Notes under the pieces: generated by a model
What the model saw: only the letters and a program-made list of their open reading frames with translations
What the model was told of the DNA's origin: nothing
Databases searched by the model: none
Program-made: the position numbers and the translations under genes
Shown here: one piece after another, positions 1-7,491 of the stretch
How positions within the stretch are numbered: position 1 is the stretch's first letter
Layout of the letters: each line of letters starts with the position of its first letter
Source: JANQGH01 sp039177555
GTDB taxonomy: Bacteria; Pseudomonadota; Alphaproteobacteria; DSM-16000; Inquilinaceae
DNA length: 18,741 nt
NCBI GenBank assembly: GCA_039177555.1
Contig: JBCDFV010000065.1
Location: 1 to 18,741 of the forward strand
Direction: 5' to 3'

Positions 1-1236
1 GTGGGGGGTGGTCAGGCCGAGCCGCCAATCGGTTTCGCTATGTTGCTGGTCATGCTCGACCAGCCCGAGGCAGCAAAACCGCTTCTGACGCGGGCGATGA
101 CAGCCCTGCCCAATAATCCCGACATATTGACCGCGGCTGCCATCGCCCATGCCGCGACCGGTGATTACAAGCAAGCCCAAGCGCTGACCGGCAAGGCGCT
201 GGCCATTCGCCCCTTCATTCGATCGCCAACCGAAGGTGGCGAGGCGTCCTTGATGATCGTTGTTGATTTGGTCAGGGGACACTTCACGAGAAATCACAAG
301 GCGTTGGGACCGCGCGCCTACGCAAGCGGCAACTTTCCATCGGAGATTCGTCCCGGACGCTTGGATGTGCATAACCTGCACCTCCAGAGCAGTGGGATCG
401 ATCGCGTGATTGGGCTGTTGCCGCCGATTGACGTGGTCTTGGCAAATCTGACCTGGGGCGGCGCGGAACCCGGCGCCGAAATCATCGAGCGCTACGACGC
501 ACTTCTGGCCCAACTGAACGCCGTCGCGCTGAACCATCCGCGCGATCACATCGCCATGTCGCGCGAGGCGAACTATCGGCGCTGGGCCGATGCGCCGGAG
601 TTTCTGTTTCCCAAGACGGTTCGCATGACCTGGGATGGCCGCAGCATCGAAACGGTTGCTGGCGAGATCGAGGCATCATTCGACTATCCAGTGATCTTGC
701 GGCCGACGATCACCCAGGTTGGTGCCGGCATGGTTCTTGCCAAAACACGGGCCGAGTTGCTTGAGAATCTTAAAGGTCTGAGCCAACGAAACCCGTTTTA
801 CGCCGTCCAGTATCATGAGACGGTCAGTGACGGCGGATACCATCGCAAGTATCGGGCGGCCGTCATCGACGGAGAGCTCATTCCGTTCCGCATCGATGCA
901 CGCCAGGACTGGATGGTACATCGAACCAGGGGCGGTCTCGACTACACGGCACCAGCAGCGGTGGTCGAGGAGGAAAAGGCTCTGCAGCGTGACTACCGGG
1001 CGACGTTGAAAAGTGAGGCAATAGCGACGCTCGAGCGTATCGCGGCGGATGCGCCACTGGATGTGTTCGGCATTGATTTCGGTTACACGACCGATGGCCG
1101 CGTGATCGTCTTTGAAGCCAACGCCATGATGAACCTGATCCCCCATCGTGCTGCCCAGAACTATCCCTATTATGCGCCCATGGCAGAGCGCATTCAGGCG
1201 GCAGTCGAGGATGCCGTCATTCGGCGCAAGCGCTAA
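1..1236 (+). CDS. TPR/ATP-grasp ligase-like protein, 5'-truncated
   Basis: The visible part is 411 residues. Residues about 12-72 look like TPR helices (spaced Ala/Leu positions, 'PNNPDILTAAAIAHAATGDY'). From about residue 180 on it resembles an ATP-grasp fold: a strand with 'YPVILRPT' (229-236) where the nucleotide-binding Lys/Arg usually sits, 'YRAAVIDGELIPFRI' (284-298) resembling the RimK/D-Ala ligase core strand, 'DVFGIDFG' (354-361), and 'VIVFEANAMMN' (368-378) with Glu372 and Asn374 as probable Mg-ATP ligands. ATP-grasp enzymes join a carboxylate to an amine or thiol through an acyl phosphate; the substrate here is unknown. The GTG at base 1 lies at the window edge and the first residues already look like TPR, so the true start is probably outside. 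The TAA stop (1234-1236) overlaps the stop of the convergent channel gene. The fold assignment is an inference from motif order; the function is unassigned. Confidence 0.75.
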   Translation: MGGGQAEPPIGFAMLLVMLDQPEAAKPLLTRAMTALPNNPDILTAAAIAHAATGDYKQAQALTGKALAIRPFIRSPTEGGEASLMIVVDLVRGHFTRNHKALGPRAYASGNFPSEIRPGRLDVHNLHLQSSGIDRVIGLLPPIDVVLANLTWGGAEPGAEIIERYDALLAQLNAVALNHPRDHIAMSREANYRRWADAPEFLFPKTVRMTWDGRSIETVAGEIEASFDYPVILRPTITQVGAGMVLAKTRAELLENLKGLSQRNPFYAVQYHETVSDGGYHRKYRAAVIDGELIPFRIDARQDWMVHRTRGGLDYTAPAAVVEEEKALQRDYRATLKSEAIATLERIAADAPLDVFGIDFGYTTDGRVIVFEANAMMNLIPHRAAQNYPYYAPMAERIQAAVEDAVIRRKR

Positions 1237-2399
1237 CCCGAGATCGGGTCCATCCCACCAGTCTCGAGCCCTGCCTTCGGCCCCTCCGGCGGGTTGAAGA
1301 CTTCCGGCCGCTCGCCGGGCAGCGTCTCGACATAGACCGACTGGCTGGGGAACGCGAAGGCCGTGCCGGCGCCCTCGATGATCTGCTTCAGCGTGTAGCT
1401 CAGCTCTTCCTTGATCGCCAGCCACTCCCCCCAATTCGTGGTCACGGTGAAGCAATAGAGCATGATGTTGATCGACGAGTCGCTAAAGCTGTCGATGCGC
1501 ACGAAGGTGGCGGCATCCTCGGGCCTGACGAAGACGTCGTTCTCGGTTATGTAGGCCTCGATCTCGTCGCGGATCTGGCGCAGCTGGTCGACCGTGGTGC
1601 GGTACTCGACGCCGATGGTCCAGTAGATCCGGCGATAGGTCATCTCGGAGAAGTTGGTCACCGCATGGTCGGACAACAGGAAGTTCGGCACCTGGACCGG
1701 CGCCTTGTCGAACCGGCGCACCAAGGTGGAACGAAAGCCGATCTTCTCAACCGTGCCTTCGACGACGCCGTCGACCTTAATCCAGTCGCCATTGCCGAAG
1801 CGCTTTTCGGCGATAATCAAGAGGCCCGCGATCAGGTTCTTGAACAGATCCTGGGCACCCAGCGCAACGGCGACGCCGAAAATGCCGAGACCGGCCAGAA
1901 TCGGCCCAACCTGGACACCCCACAGTTCGAGAATCGAGACCACCGCCAGGAAGATGAAGGCACCCTTGATGGCTCTCGCCACCCATTCCGCCATCTCGCC
2001 CGAATACATGCGCTCGACCGGCTTCAACGCGAAGCTCATCGGTTCGACCAGACAGTAGGCGGCCCAAAAGACGGCGACGATGACCAGCGACAGGTTGACA
2101 TCGTCGGCCACGATCTGAAGCTGACCGTCGAGTTCAAGGATCTCCGTCGCCAGGAACAGGCCGACAATCACCGGTACCAGGCCGATTGGCTTTTTCAGCG
2201 AGTCGATGATCTTGTCGAAGCGCGGTTTGTCGGTCTTCCGACCTCGGGCGCGCAGCCGCCACAGGATAAGCCGCGCCAGCAGGTGCCTCGCCAGCAGGAA
2301 TGCAATCAGAACGACCGCCGCGATGACCAACCGGCCGACGCCGATGCCGAAAAGTTGCTGGCCCCAAAGGCCCGCCACGAATTCCCAGACCTGCTGCAT
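1233..2399 (-). CDS. Mechanosensitive ion channel, MscS family (YbdG/YnaI-like)
   Basis: This is a 388-residue inner-membrane protein that should open under membrane tension to release osmolytes during hypo-osmotic shock. About five hydrophobic segments can be seen (roughly 20-46, 72-90, 102-120, 143-160 and 163-195). The last has the Gly/Ala-rich MscS pore-helix pattern ('GPILAGLGIFGVAVALGAQD', 165-184), followed by the beta domain ('FGNGDWIKVDGVVEGTVEKI', 201-220), 'RRFDKAPVQVPN' (228-239) and an alpha/beta C-terminal domain. Its length exceeds MscS (about 286 residues) and fits YnaI/YbdG-type channels. The ATG at 2399 was chosen over an upstream in-frame start at 2591 because the family-like sequence begins there and a GAAGGA Shine-Dalgarno lies six bases upstream (complement of 2406-2411). 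It is divergent from the methyltransferase gene, with 107 bp between the two starts. Confidence 0.93.
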   Translation of the reverse strand: MQQVWEFVAGLWGQQLFGIGVGRLVIAAVVLIAFLLARHLLARLILWRLRARGRKTDKPRFDKIIDSLKKPIGLVPVIVGLFLATEILELDGQLQIVADDVNLSLVIVAVFWAAYCLVEPMSFALKPVERMYSGEMAEWVARAIKGAFIFLAVVSILELWGVQVGPILAGLGIFGVAVALGAQDLFKNLIAGLLIIAEKRFGNGDWIKVDGVVEGTVEKIGFRSTLVRRFDKAPVQVPNFLLSDHAVTNFSEMTYRRIYWTIGVEYRTTVDQLRQIRDEIEAYITENDVFVRPEDAATFVRIDSFSDSSINIMLYCFTVTTNWGEWLAIKEELSYTLKQIIEGAGTAFAFPSQSVYVETLPGERPEVFNPPEGPKAGLETGGMDPISG

Positions 2400-2506
2400 G
2401 GTGTATCCTTCAAGAGGCGTCGCGCTGACGATGGCGGGCGAGGGCCGGGATGGCAAGCGCCTGGCCAATGCCGCGAAGTCTTGTGCACGGAAATCGGGAA
2501 CCGGCC

Positions 2507-3124
2507 ATGGGCCTCTACAGTCGCTACATCCTGCCGCGCGCCATGGATATTGGCTGTTCGAACGGCGCCGTTGCGGAGGTCCGCCGGGCAATCGTTCCGG
2601 AAGCGGAAGGCACGGTCGTTGAGGTCGGCATCGGCTCGGGGCTTAACCTGCCGCACTATGACCCCGCCAAGATCACCAAGGTGATCGGCATCGACCCGGA
2701 CGATCAGCTATGGCGCCGCGCCGAAAGGCGCCGCCGCGATCGAGGCTTTGCCGTCGAACGGCTGGGTTCATCCGCCGAGAGCATCGCCTTGGATAGGGAT
2801 GTCGCCGACACGGTCGTCGTGACGTTCTCGCTATGCTCGATCCCCATGCCTGTCGAGGCGCTGGCCGAGATGCGCCGCGTGCTCAAGCCCGGCGGGCGTC
2901 TGTTGTTCGCCGAACATGGTCTGGCGCCCGACGCGCGGGTCGTCCGCTGGCAAAGGCGGCTTGATCCCATCTGGGGGCGGATCGCCGGCGGCTGCCATTT
3001 GAGCAGGCCGATCCTGCGCCTGTTGCAGGACGCCGGTTGGCGGCTCGATCGGGTTGACCAGTCCTACCTCAAAGGGCCGAAGCCCATGTCCTACGTTTAT
3101 CGCGGGTCGGCCGTGCCGGCATAG
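2507..3124 (+). CDS. Class I SAM-dependent methyltransferase (METTL7/UbiE-like)
   Basis: A 205-residue protein with the class I methyltransferase core: motif I 'VEVGIGSGLN' (38-47) binding S-adenosylmethionine, the acidic end of strand 2 'VIGIDPDD' (59-66), a motif IV region 'DTVVVTFSLCSIP' (101-113), and the post-motif 'RVLKPGGRLLFAEH' (124-137). The pattern 'VGIGSGLNLPHYD' and the C-terminal 'LKGPKPMSYVYRG' resemble the small METTL7-like methyltransferases, whose bacterial substrates are mostly unknown. The ATG at 2507 follows a GGGAA Shine-Dalgarno (2496-2500). An in-frame ATG at 2450 would add 19 residues that do not look family-like. The gene stands alone: the channel gene diverges upstream and 156 bp separate it from the next gene. 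The methyltransferase assignment is firm; the acceptor is not known. Confidence 0.88.
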   Translation: MGLYSRYILPRAMDIGCSNGAVAEVRRAIVPEAEGTVVEVGIGSGLNLPHYDPAKITKVIGIDPDDQLWRRAERRRRDRGFAVERLGSSAESIALDRDVADTVVVTFSLCSIPMPVEALAEMRRVLKPGGRLLFAEHGLAPDARVVRWQRRLDPIWGRIAGGCHLSRPILRLLQDAGWRLDRVDQSYLKGPKPMSYVYRGSAVPA

Positions 3125-3280
3125 CCGGCCCCTCGTTTCAGCGTTTGTCTCCCAAGGCCGGCCTGCTAGCGTAGCGGGTACCTTTCACTCACTCGAATGA
3201 AGGGTGTGGCCCTTGAGACCGGGTTTGGCGCCGTTGGTGTGCGCCGCCTTCGGTTGCCGAAACGTTGAAGCGAGCGTGCT

Positions 3281-3682
3281 ATGGACCACGAGCGGCTTGC
3301 CGCCATCATCAACGATTGCCCGTTTCACGAATTCCTGAACATGGCCGTGGAGGCAGCCGATCCGGATGCCGGCGTCGTCGTCATTCGGCTTCCCTTCGCA
3401 GCCGGCTTCGCCCGGTCGAAGAAGGCGCCGCAGATTCACGGCGGCATCACGGCCGCCTTGATCGATATTGCCGGCGTCTATGCGATCGCCACTGTCATCG
3501 GCCGAACCGTGCCAACCATCAACATGTCGGTCGATTATCTCCGCATGGCCGAGGGCAGCGACTTGATCGCGCGCGCCCGGGTGATCAAGGCTGGCCGGTC
3601 GATCGGTGTTGCCGATATCGAAGTGTCGGATGATGCCGATCGGTTGATCGCGGTCGGGCGGGGGACGTACAGCACGGTCTAA
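3281..3682 (+). CDS. PaaI-family hotdog thioesterase
   Basis: A 133-residue single-hotdog protein of the PaaI/YdiI acyl-CoA thioesterase family, which hydrolyses acyl- or aryl-CoA thioesters in the cytoplasm. The hallmark 'HGGITAALIDIAG' (53-65) contains the His-Gly-Gly turn and the acidic Asp62 on the long helix, where the catalytic carboxylate of this family lies. The later 'INMSVDYLRMA' (80-90) and 'VIKAGRSIGVADIEV' (101-115) strands are typical. The length is the normal family length. The ribosome-binding site is weak, and the ATG at 3281 is the first that gives a family-like N-terminus. The downstream MDR gene begins 25 bases after its stop, so the two are probably co-transcribed. The substrate cannot be told; a link to the CoA ligase of the following operon is possible but only inferred. 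Confidence 0.88.
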   Translation: MDHERLAAIINDCPFHEFLNMAVEAADPDAGVVVIRLPFAAGFARSKKAPQIHGGITAALIDIAGVYAIATVIGRTVPTINMSVDYLRMAEGSDLIARARVIKAGRSIGVADIEVSDDADRLIAVGRGTYSTV

Positions 3683-3707
3683 ACCGGCATCACTTCTTGG
3701 GGGGCAT

Positions 3708-4712
3708 ATGCGCGCGGCGGTTTTTCACGAGCATGGTGACTTGGAGACTGTCAGGGTCGAGGACTTCCCCGAGCCCGAGGTTGGGCCCGGCGAGTGCCTG
3801 CTGAAGGTCAAGGCGGTTTCGCTGAACGGGTTCGACCCGATGGTGTTGCGCGGCATTCCCGGGCTTCGAACGCCGCTGCCGATGATCTTCGGCGCCGACA
3901 TCGCGGCCGAAATCGTGGAGCTCGGTTCCGGCGTCGATCGGTCGCGATGGCGGGTCGGCCAGCGTGTCGGCATCGAGCCCAGCCAGAATGACGGCATGAT
4001 GGGTGAGACCAAGCGCGGTGGCCTCTGCGAATTCGTGTCTGTAGGCCAAAAGTATTTGGTGCCGATCCCCGACACCGTCAGTGACGTGGAGGCGTCGTGT
4101 CTGCCAACGGCCTTTGGCACGGCGCACCGGCTGCTCCATGCGCGTGGGCAGATCAAGGCGGGGGAGACGGTCTTGATTCTCGGCGCCACCGGCGGCGTCG
4201 GTACGTGTTGCGTCCAGCTTGCCAAACTGGCCGGCTGCGAGGTGGTTGCGTGCGCGAGTTCGGCGGAAAAGGGCGAAAAGCTGCTTGCAATCGGCGCCGA
4301 CCACGTGATCGACACCAGCCAAGACGATTTTGTCGATTGGGTTGTGCGCACCTACGGCAAGCCGAGAACGCGCGGTGAAAGCGGGGGCGTCGATGTCTGC
4401 GTGAACTATATCGGCGGCGATACCTGGGCGCGGTGTTTGCGCACGGTCAAGCGCGGCGGCCGGATCGTCACCTGTGGGGCCACGGCGGGCTACGACCCGA
4501 AGACCGACCTGCGTTACATCTGGTCCTTCGAATACAACATCCTGGGCGCCAATGGCTGGCTTCGGTCAGACCACGAGGCGTTGCTGAACTTGATGGCCGA
4601 GGGTCGACTGAAGCCGGCGATCCACAGCGTTCGACCTATGGAGGACATCAGGCCGGCACTCGGCGAAATGATCGATCGTAAAGTGTTTGGGAAGTCGGTT
4701 CTGGTTCCCTAG
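3708..4712 (+). CDS. Zinc-independent MDR oxidoreductase (quinone oxidoreductase-like)
   Basis: A 334-residue medium-chain dehydrogenase/reductase. The N-terminal GroES-like domain (about 1-130) contains 'VSLNGFDPMVLRG' (37-49) and 'PMIFGADIAAEIVELGSGV' (58-76). The cofactor-binding Rossmann fold carries 'LILGATGGVGTCCVQLAK' (156-173), with the A-x-x-G-x-x-G pattern typical of NADPH-dependent quinone oxidoreductases. The Cys and His that bind catalytic zinc in alcohol dehydrogenases are absent from the expected places, so reduction of a quinone or enone with NAD(P)H is likelier than alcohol oxidation. The start at 3708 has a strong GGGGGG just upstream (3699-3704). It follows the thioesterase by 25 bp and precedes a 210-bp spacer, so it probably ends a two-gene unit. 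The real substrate is unknown. Confidence 0.88.
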   Translation: MRAAVFHEHGDLETVRVEDFPEPEVGPGECLLKVKAVSLNGFDPMVLRGIPGLRTPLPMIFGADIAAEIVELGSGVDRSRWRVGQRVGIEPSQNDGMMGETKRGGLCEFVSVGQKYLVPIPDTVSDVEASCLPTAFGTAHRLLHARGQIKAGETVLILGATGGVGTCCVQLAKLAGCEVVACASSAEKGEKLLAIGADHVIDTSQDDFVDWVVRTYGKPRTRGESGGVDVCVNYIGGDTWARCLRTVKRGGRIVTCGATAGYDPKTDLRYIWSFEYNILGANGWLRSDHEALLNLMAEGRLKPAIHSVRPMEDIRPALGEMIDRKVFGKSVLVP

Positions 4713-4922
4713 ATCGTTACAGACTTAGAGTGCGCAGGATCGGAATTGCGGAGCGATCCAAGATGCTGTTTACTAAGTAACCAGCCAGTGACTTGCGGGG
4801 CTGTCGGTGCCAATGTCTGATTTGACATCTGGCGCCGAAGCAAACATCGTTCATGAAAGCGAAGCCTAGGGGGCAGTCGTCGCCGTTGACGTTGATCAAA
4901 TGATCTGAGCAGGGGGTATCCA
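4713..4922 (+). promoter_or_regulatory. Probable regulatory spacer upstream of the ABC-importer operon
   Basis: This is the only sizeable gap before the eleven-gene operon, so its promoter most likely lies here. A perfect TTGACA hexamer stands at 4822-4827; 17 bases on is CATCGT (4845-4850), a poor -10 match. The inverted repeat ATGTC-N6-GACAT (4813-4828) overlaps the TTGACA, which would suit an operator. Two other short inverted repeats are GATCA-AA-TGATC (4894-4905) and TTACT-A-AGTAA (4770-4780). GGATCG-N11-CGATCC (4737-4759) could be a weak hairpin after the preceding gene; it lacks a T-run. The Shine-Dalgarno AGGGGG (4911-4916) sits six bases before the ATG. No convincing ORF lies in the stretch. 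That the region is regulatory is likely; the exact sites are guesses. Confidence 0.5.
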
Positions 4923-6485
4923 ATGAAAATGTCCAATCGTATCAGTGGTCTCAGGGCCGGCAGCGCGCTCGTTACCGTCCTTGTGCTGGCGGCCGGTGCC
5001 GCGCAGGCGCAGACGCTGCGCACCAACATCAATGCCGACCCGGCGATGGTCGATCCGATCACCTATTCGGAACTGATCGCCGGCGACGTCATCGGCAACA
5101 TCTATGAGGGTTTCACCGCGATCAACGAGGCCGGCGATGTCATTCCGGCCCTGGCGGAAAGCTGGGACGCCCATGACGACAATATGGGCTTCACCTTCTA
5201 TCTGCGGCCCGGCGTCACGACCCATCTGGGCAACGAGTTCACGGCCGATGATGTGAAATACACCTTCGAGGCCCTGCTGAATCCGGACAATCAGGGCGGC
5301 CTGAACGCCAGGTACCTGTCAACCATCGTCGGCGCGCAGGCGGTTACTGCCGGCGAGACGACCGATCTGGAAGGCGTCACCGTTATCGACCCGCACACGG
5401 TCGAAGTACGCCTGACTGAGCCGGACGTCCTGTTCCCCATCTATCCGTTTTACTTCATGGACGATGCGGCCGTCGAAACCGCCGGCGACGAATGGTATCT
5501 CCAGACCTCTGCCGGCACCGGCCCGTTTGTATTCGAGACCTGGGACCGCGGGCAGCGCGTCCTGCTCTCGGCCAACGAAAACTATTGGGGCGAGGGGCCG
5601 AGCATCGATGGGGTCGAGTTTCTGATCGTGCCGTCGGGCGACACCGCCGTTTCGATGTTCGATGCCGGCGAACTGGACGTCGTCTATGCCGACAACCCGT
5701 CGATCCGCCGCATTCTGCAAACGCCGGAACTGGCGGAGCAATCCTTGCAGGTTCCCGCGGCACAGATCCGCTATCTGGGCATGAACCAGAACCTCTACGA
5801 GCCGTTCCAGGACGCGCGCGTGCGCGAGGCAGTCTGCATCGCCTTCGATCGCCAGGCCATGATCGACGGTCTGTACGAGGGGGCAGCGTTCCCGCTCGCG
5901 GGCCAGGTCACGCCGGGCGTCGCCGGCTTCAACGCCAATCTGGAGCCGATGCCGTACGACCCGGATCGCGCTCAGGCGCTGTTGGCGGAGGCCGGCTATC
6001 CGGGCGGCGAGGGCCTGCCGCCGATCAACATCACCTCGACCGAGCCGAACCGGAACGACATCCTCTATTTCGCCAGCCAGCTTCAGCAGGTGCTTGGCAT
6101 GCCGGTCGAGGTGGAGATCGTTGAGCGCGGCAGCCATATCCGCAACATGAATGCGGGCGAGGTCGCTTTCTTCCCCTGGGGCTGGTCCGCGGGCTATCCG
6201 GACGGGCTCTACTTCCTGTCGCAGGTCTGGTACGGACCCAGCCCCTACAACCGGTCGCGCTGGCAGAATGACGAGTTCGATGCGCTGATCGACCAGGCGC
6301 GGGCGACGGCCGACAACGATGCGCGCTACGGCCTCTACAATCAGGCCGAAGAGATCCTGATCGGCGAGTACGGCACGTGCCCGACGACGGTGCGCATGCA
6401 GCTCGCGCTGGTCTCGCCGGATGTCGAGGGCGTGCGGCTGACGCCGTTCCGCTTCCTGCCGTTCAACTCGGTGACCATGAACTAG
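4923..6485 (+). CDS. ABC transporter periplasmic substrate-binding protein, family 5
   Basis: A 520-residue solute receptor of the SBP_bac_5 family (DppA/OppA/NikA type). The N-terminus is a classical Sec signal: basic start, a hydrophobic stretch (about 12-27), and an 'AQA' cleavage site after residue 29. There is no lipobox cysteine, so the mature protein (about 491 residues) should be soluble in the periplasm. Family signatures include 'VIPALAESWDAHDDNMGFTF' (73-92), the downstream 'FTADDVKYTFEAL' stretch, and 'VREAVCIAFDRQAMIDGLYEG'-like helices in the second lobe. Family members bind peptides, nickel chelates, glutathione, opines, sugars and more, so the ligand cannot be named. The ATG at 4923 has AGGGGG six bases upstream; an in-frame ATG at 4929 is less well placed. 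It is the first gene of the operon, and a hairpin follows it before the permease gene. Confidence 0.95.
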   Translation: MKMSNRISGLRAGSALVTVLVLAAGAAQAQTLRTNINADPAMVDPITYSELIAGDVIGNIYEGFTAINEAGDVIPALAESWDAHDDNMGFTFYLRPGVTTHLGNEFTADDVKYTFEALLNPDNQGGLNARYLSTIVGAQAVTAGETTDLEGVTVIDPHTVEVRLTEPDVLFPIYPFYFMDDAAVETAGDEWYLQTSAGTGPFVFETWDRGQRVLLSANENYWGEGPSIDGVEFLIVPSGDTAVSMFDAGELDVVYADNPSIRRILQTPELAEQSLQVPAAQIRYLGMNQNLYEPFQDARVREAVCIAFDRQAMIDGLYEGAAFPLAGQVTPGVAGFNANLEPMPYDPDRAQALLAEAGYPGGEGLPPINITSTEPNRNDILYFASQLQQVLGMPVEVEIVERGSHIRNMNAGEVAFFPWGWSAGYPDGLYFLSQVWYGPSPYNRSRWQNDEFDALIDQARATADNDARYGLYNQAEEILIGEYGTCPTTVRMQLALVSPDVEGVRLTPFRFLPFNSVTMN

Positions 6486-6520
6486 ACAGGCGACGAGCGC
6501 ACGGCTCGGGTAGACCTGTC
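6485..6520 (+). other. Intercistronic two-part hairpin between binding-protein and permease genes
   Basis: Starting on the last base of the TAG stop, the outer arms GACAGG (6485-6490) and CCTGTC (6515-6520) pair perfectly. Inside them CGAGC (6494-6498) and GCTCG (6504-6508) form a second perfect stem with a five-base loop, separated from the outer stem by an asymmetric internal loop (three and six bases). No T-run follows, so full termination is unlikely. Binding-protein mRNAs of ABC importers are often protected by such hairpins, giving more receptor than permease; that role is inferred here. Confidence 0.55.
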
Positions 6521-6540
6521 GATATGAACGGGATGCGGCC

Positions 6541-6544
6541 GGAG
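6541..6544 (+). promoter_or_regulatory. Ribosome-binding site supporting a TTG start
   Basis: GGAG lies eight bases before the TTG at 6553. No ATG or GTG in the right frame occurs nearby: the ATGs at 6524, 6533 and 6563 are all out of frame. The site therefore supports TTG as the start of the first permease gene. Confidence 0.6.
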
Positions 6545-6552
6545 ACACGGCC

Positions 6553-7491
6553 TTGCTGAGATATGGCGTTAGGCGGCTGCTGGGGCTGATCCCGGTGCTG
6601 CTCGCGGCCGTCATCCTGACCTTTCTGGCCAATCAGGCGGTGCCAGGCGACCCGATCACCGGCCTGTTGAGCGACCAGTCCGGCGACGCGGCCTTGGAGG
6701 CGAGGCTGCGCGCCGCCTATGGTCTCGATCGGCCCTTGTGGCAGCAATTCGTTGACTACATTCTCGGCGTGCTGCAGGGCGATTTCGGCTTGTCGTTCCG
6801 GTTTGCCCAGATGCCGGTGATCGACATTATCGGCGAAGGCCTGCTGATCAGCCCCGTGCTGGCCCTGTCGGCGCTGGCGATCGCCTTTCCGCTGGGCATG
6901 CTGCTGGGCACGATCGCCGCCATCCGCCAGAACTCATGGGTCGACACGTCGATCATCCTGGTGCTGGTCGCCGGCATCTCGGTGCCGAACTTCGCGCTCG
7001 CCTCGTTCCTGGTCTACATCTTCGCGCTTCAGCTTGATTGGGTGCCAGTTGCTGGCTGGGGCTCGTTCAGCCAGGCGATCATCCCGATCACGCTGCTTGT
7101 CGTGCCGACCTCGGCCTATATCGCGCGGCTGAACCGAACCTACATGCTGGAGGTGTTGCGCACGGACTATATCCGCACCGCGCGTGCCAAGGGCTTGCGC
7201 GAAAAGATCGTCATCTGGCGCCACGCGGTGCGCAACACGCTGGTGCCGCTGCTGACCACGGTCGGCATCATCCTTGGCGGCTTGTTGAGTGGCACGTTCG
7301 TGGTCGAGACGATCTTTAATATTCCGGGCCTCGGCAGCCTGGCCATCCAGGCGATCTTCGCCCGCGACTATCCGGTGACGATGGCGATCGTGTTGCTGTT
7401 CACCGTGTTCTATGCCGGCATCAACCTGATCGTCGATCTGCTGTACAGCGCGATCGACCCGCGCATAAGGCTGGGGGACCGCGCGGCATGA
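6553..7491 (+). CDS. ABC transporter permease, DppB/OppB family
   Basis: A 312-residue integral membrane protein, one half of the importer's translocation channel. It has the family's layout: a first transmembrane helix at about 9-28, a periplasmic domain with 'AAYGLDRPLWQQFVDYI' (54-70) and 'GDFGLSFRF' (76-84), then about five more helices. The EAA coupling loop that docks onto the ATPases is 'YIRTARAKGLREKIVIWRHA' (206-225), continued by 'VRNTLVPLLTTVG'. The C-terminal 'DLLYSAIDPRIRLG' (295-308) is typical of DppB. Translation starts at a TTG at 6553, the only start in frame with a Shine-Dalgarno; the rare start could lower its expression relative to the binding protein. Its TGA overlaps the ATG of the next gene (ATGA, 7488-7491). 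Confidence 0.95.
   Translation: MLRYGVRRLLGLIPVLLAAVILTFLANQAVPGDPITGLLSDQSGDAALEARLRAAYGLDRPLWQQFVDYILGVLQGDFGLSFRFAQMPVIDIIGEGLLISPVLALSALAIAFPLGMLLGTIAAIRQNSWVDTSIILVLVAGISVPNFALASFLVYIFALQLDWVPVAGWGSFSQAIIPITLLVVPTSAYIARLNRTYMLEVLRTDYIRTARAKGLREKIVIWRHAVRNTLVPLLTTVGIILGGLLSGTFVVETIFNIPGLGSLAIQAIFARDYPVTMAIVLLFTVFYAGINLIVDLLYSAIDPRIRLGDRAA

Noticed and set aside
1665..2684. Long plus-strand open frame (339 codons) opposite the channel gene
   Set aside because: It is antisense to a clear MscS-family gene, its translation is rich in Arg/Gln/Asp without any family motif, and it runs into the methyltransferase gene in another frame.
3124..3162. GCCGGCC/GGCCGGC stem after the methyltransferase gene as a terminator
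   Set aside because: The 7-bp stem is perfect, but the loop is 25 bases and no T-run follows, so the evidence is too weak to list. The rest of 3125-3280 shows only two small stems (3227-3245 and 3249-3261) and no convincing promoter.
4886..4914. TTGACG as a -35 box for the operon
   Set aside because: The sequence 17 bases downstream is GC-rich (GCAGGG) and coincides with the Shine-Dalgarno, so a promoter here would leave no leader.
5319..6632. Minus-strand open frame of 437 codons opposite the binding-protein gene
   Set aside because: It is a shadow frame in GC-rich DNA: the opposite strand encodes an intact family-5 receptor, and the antisense product has the Arg/Val/Asp-rich composition typical of such artefacts.
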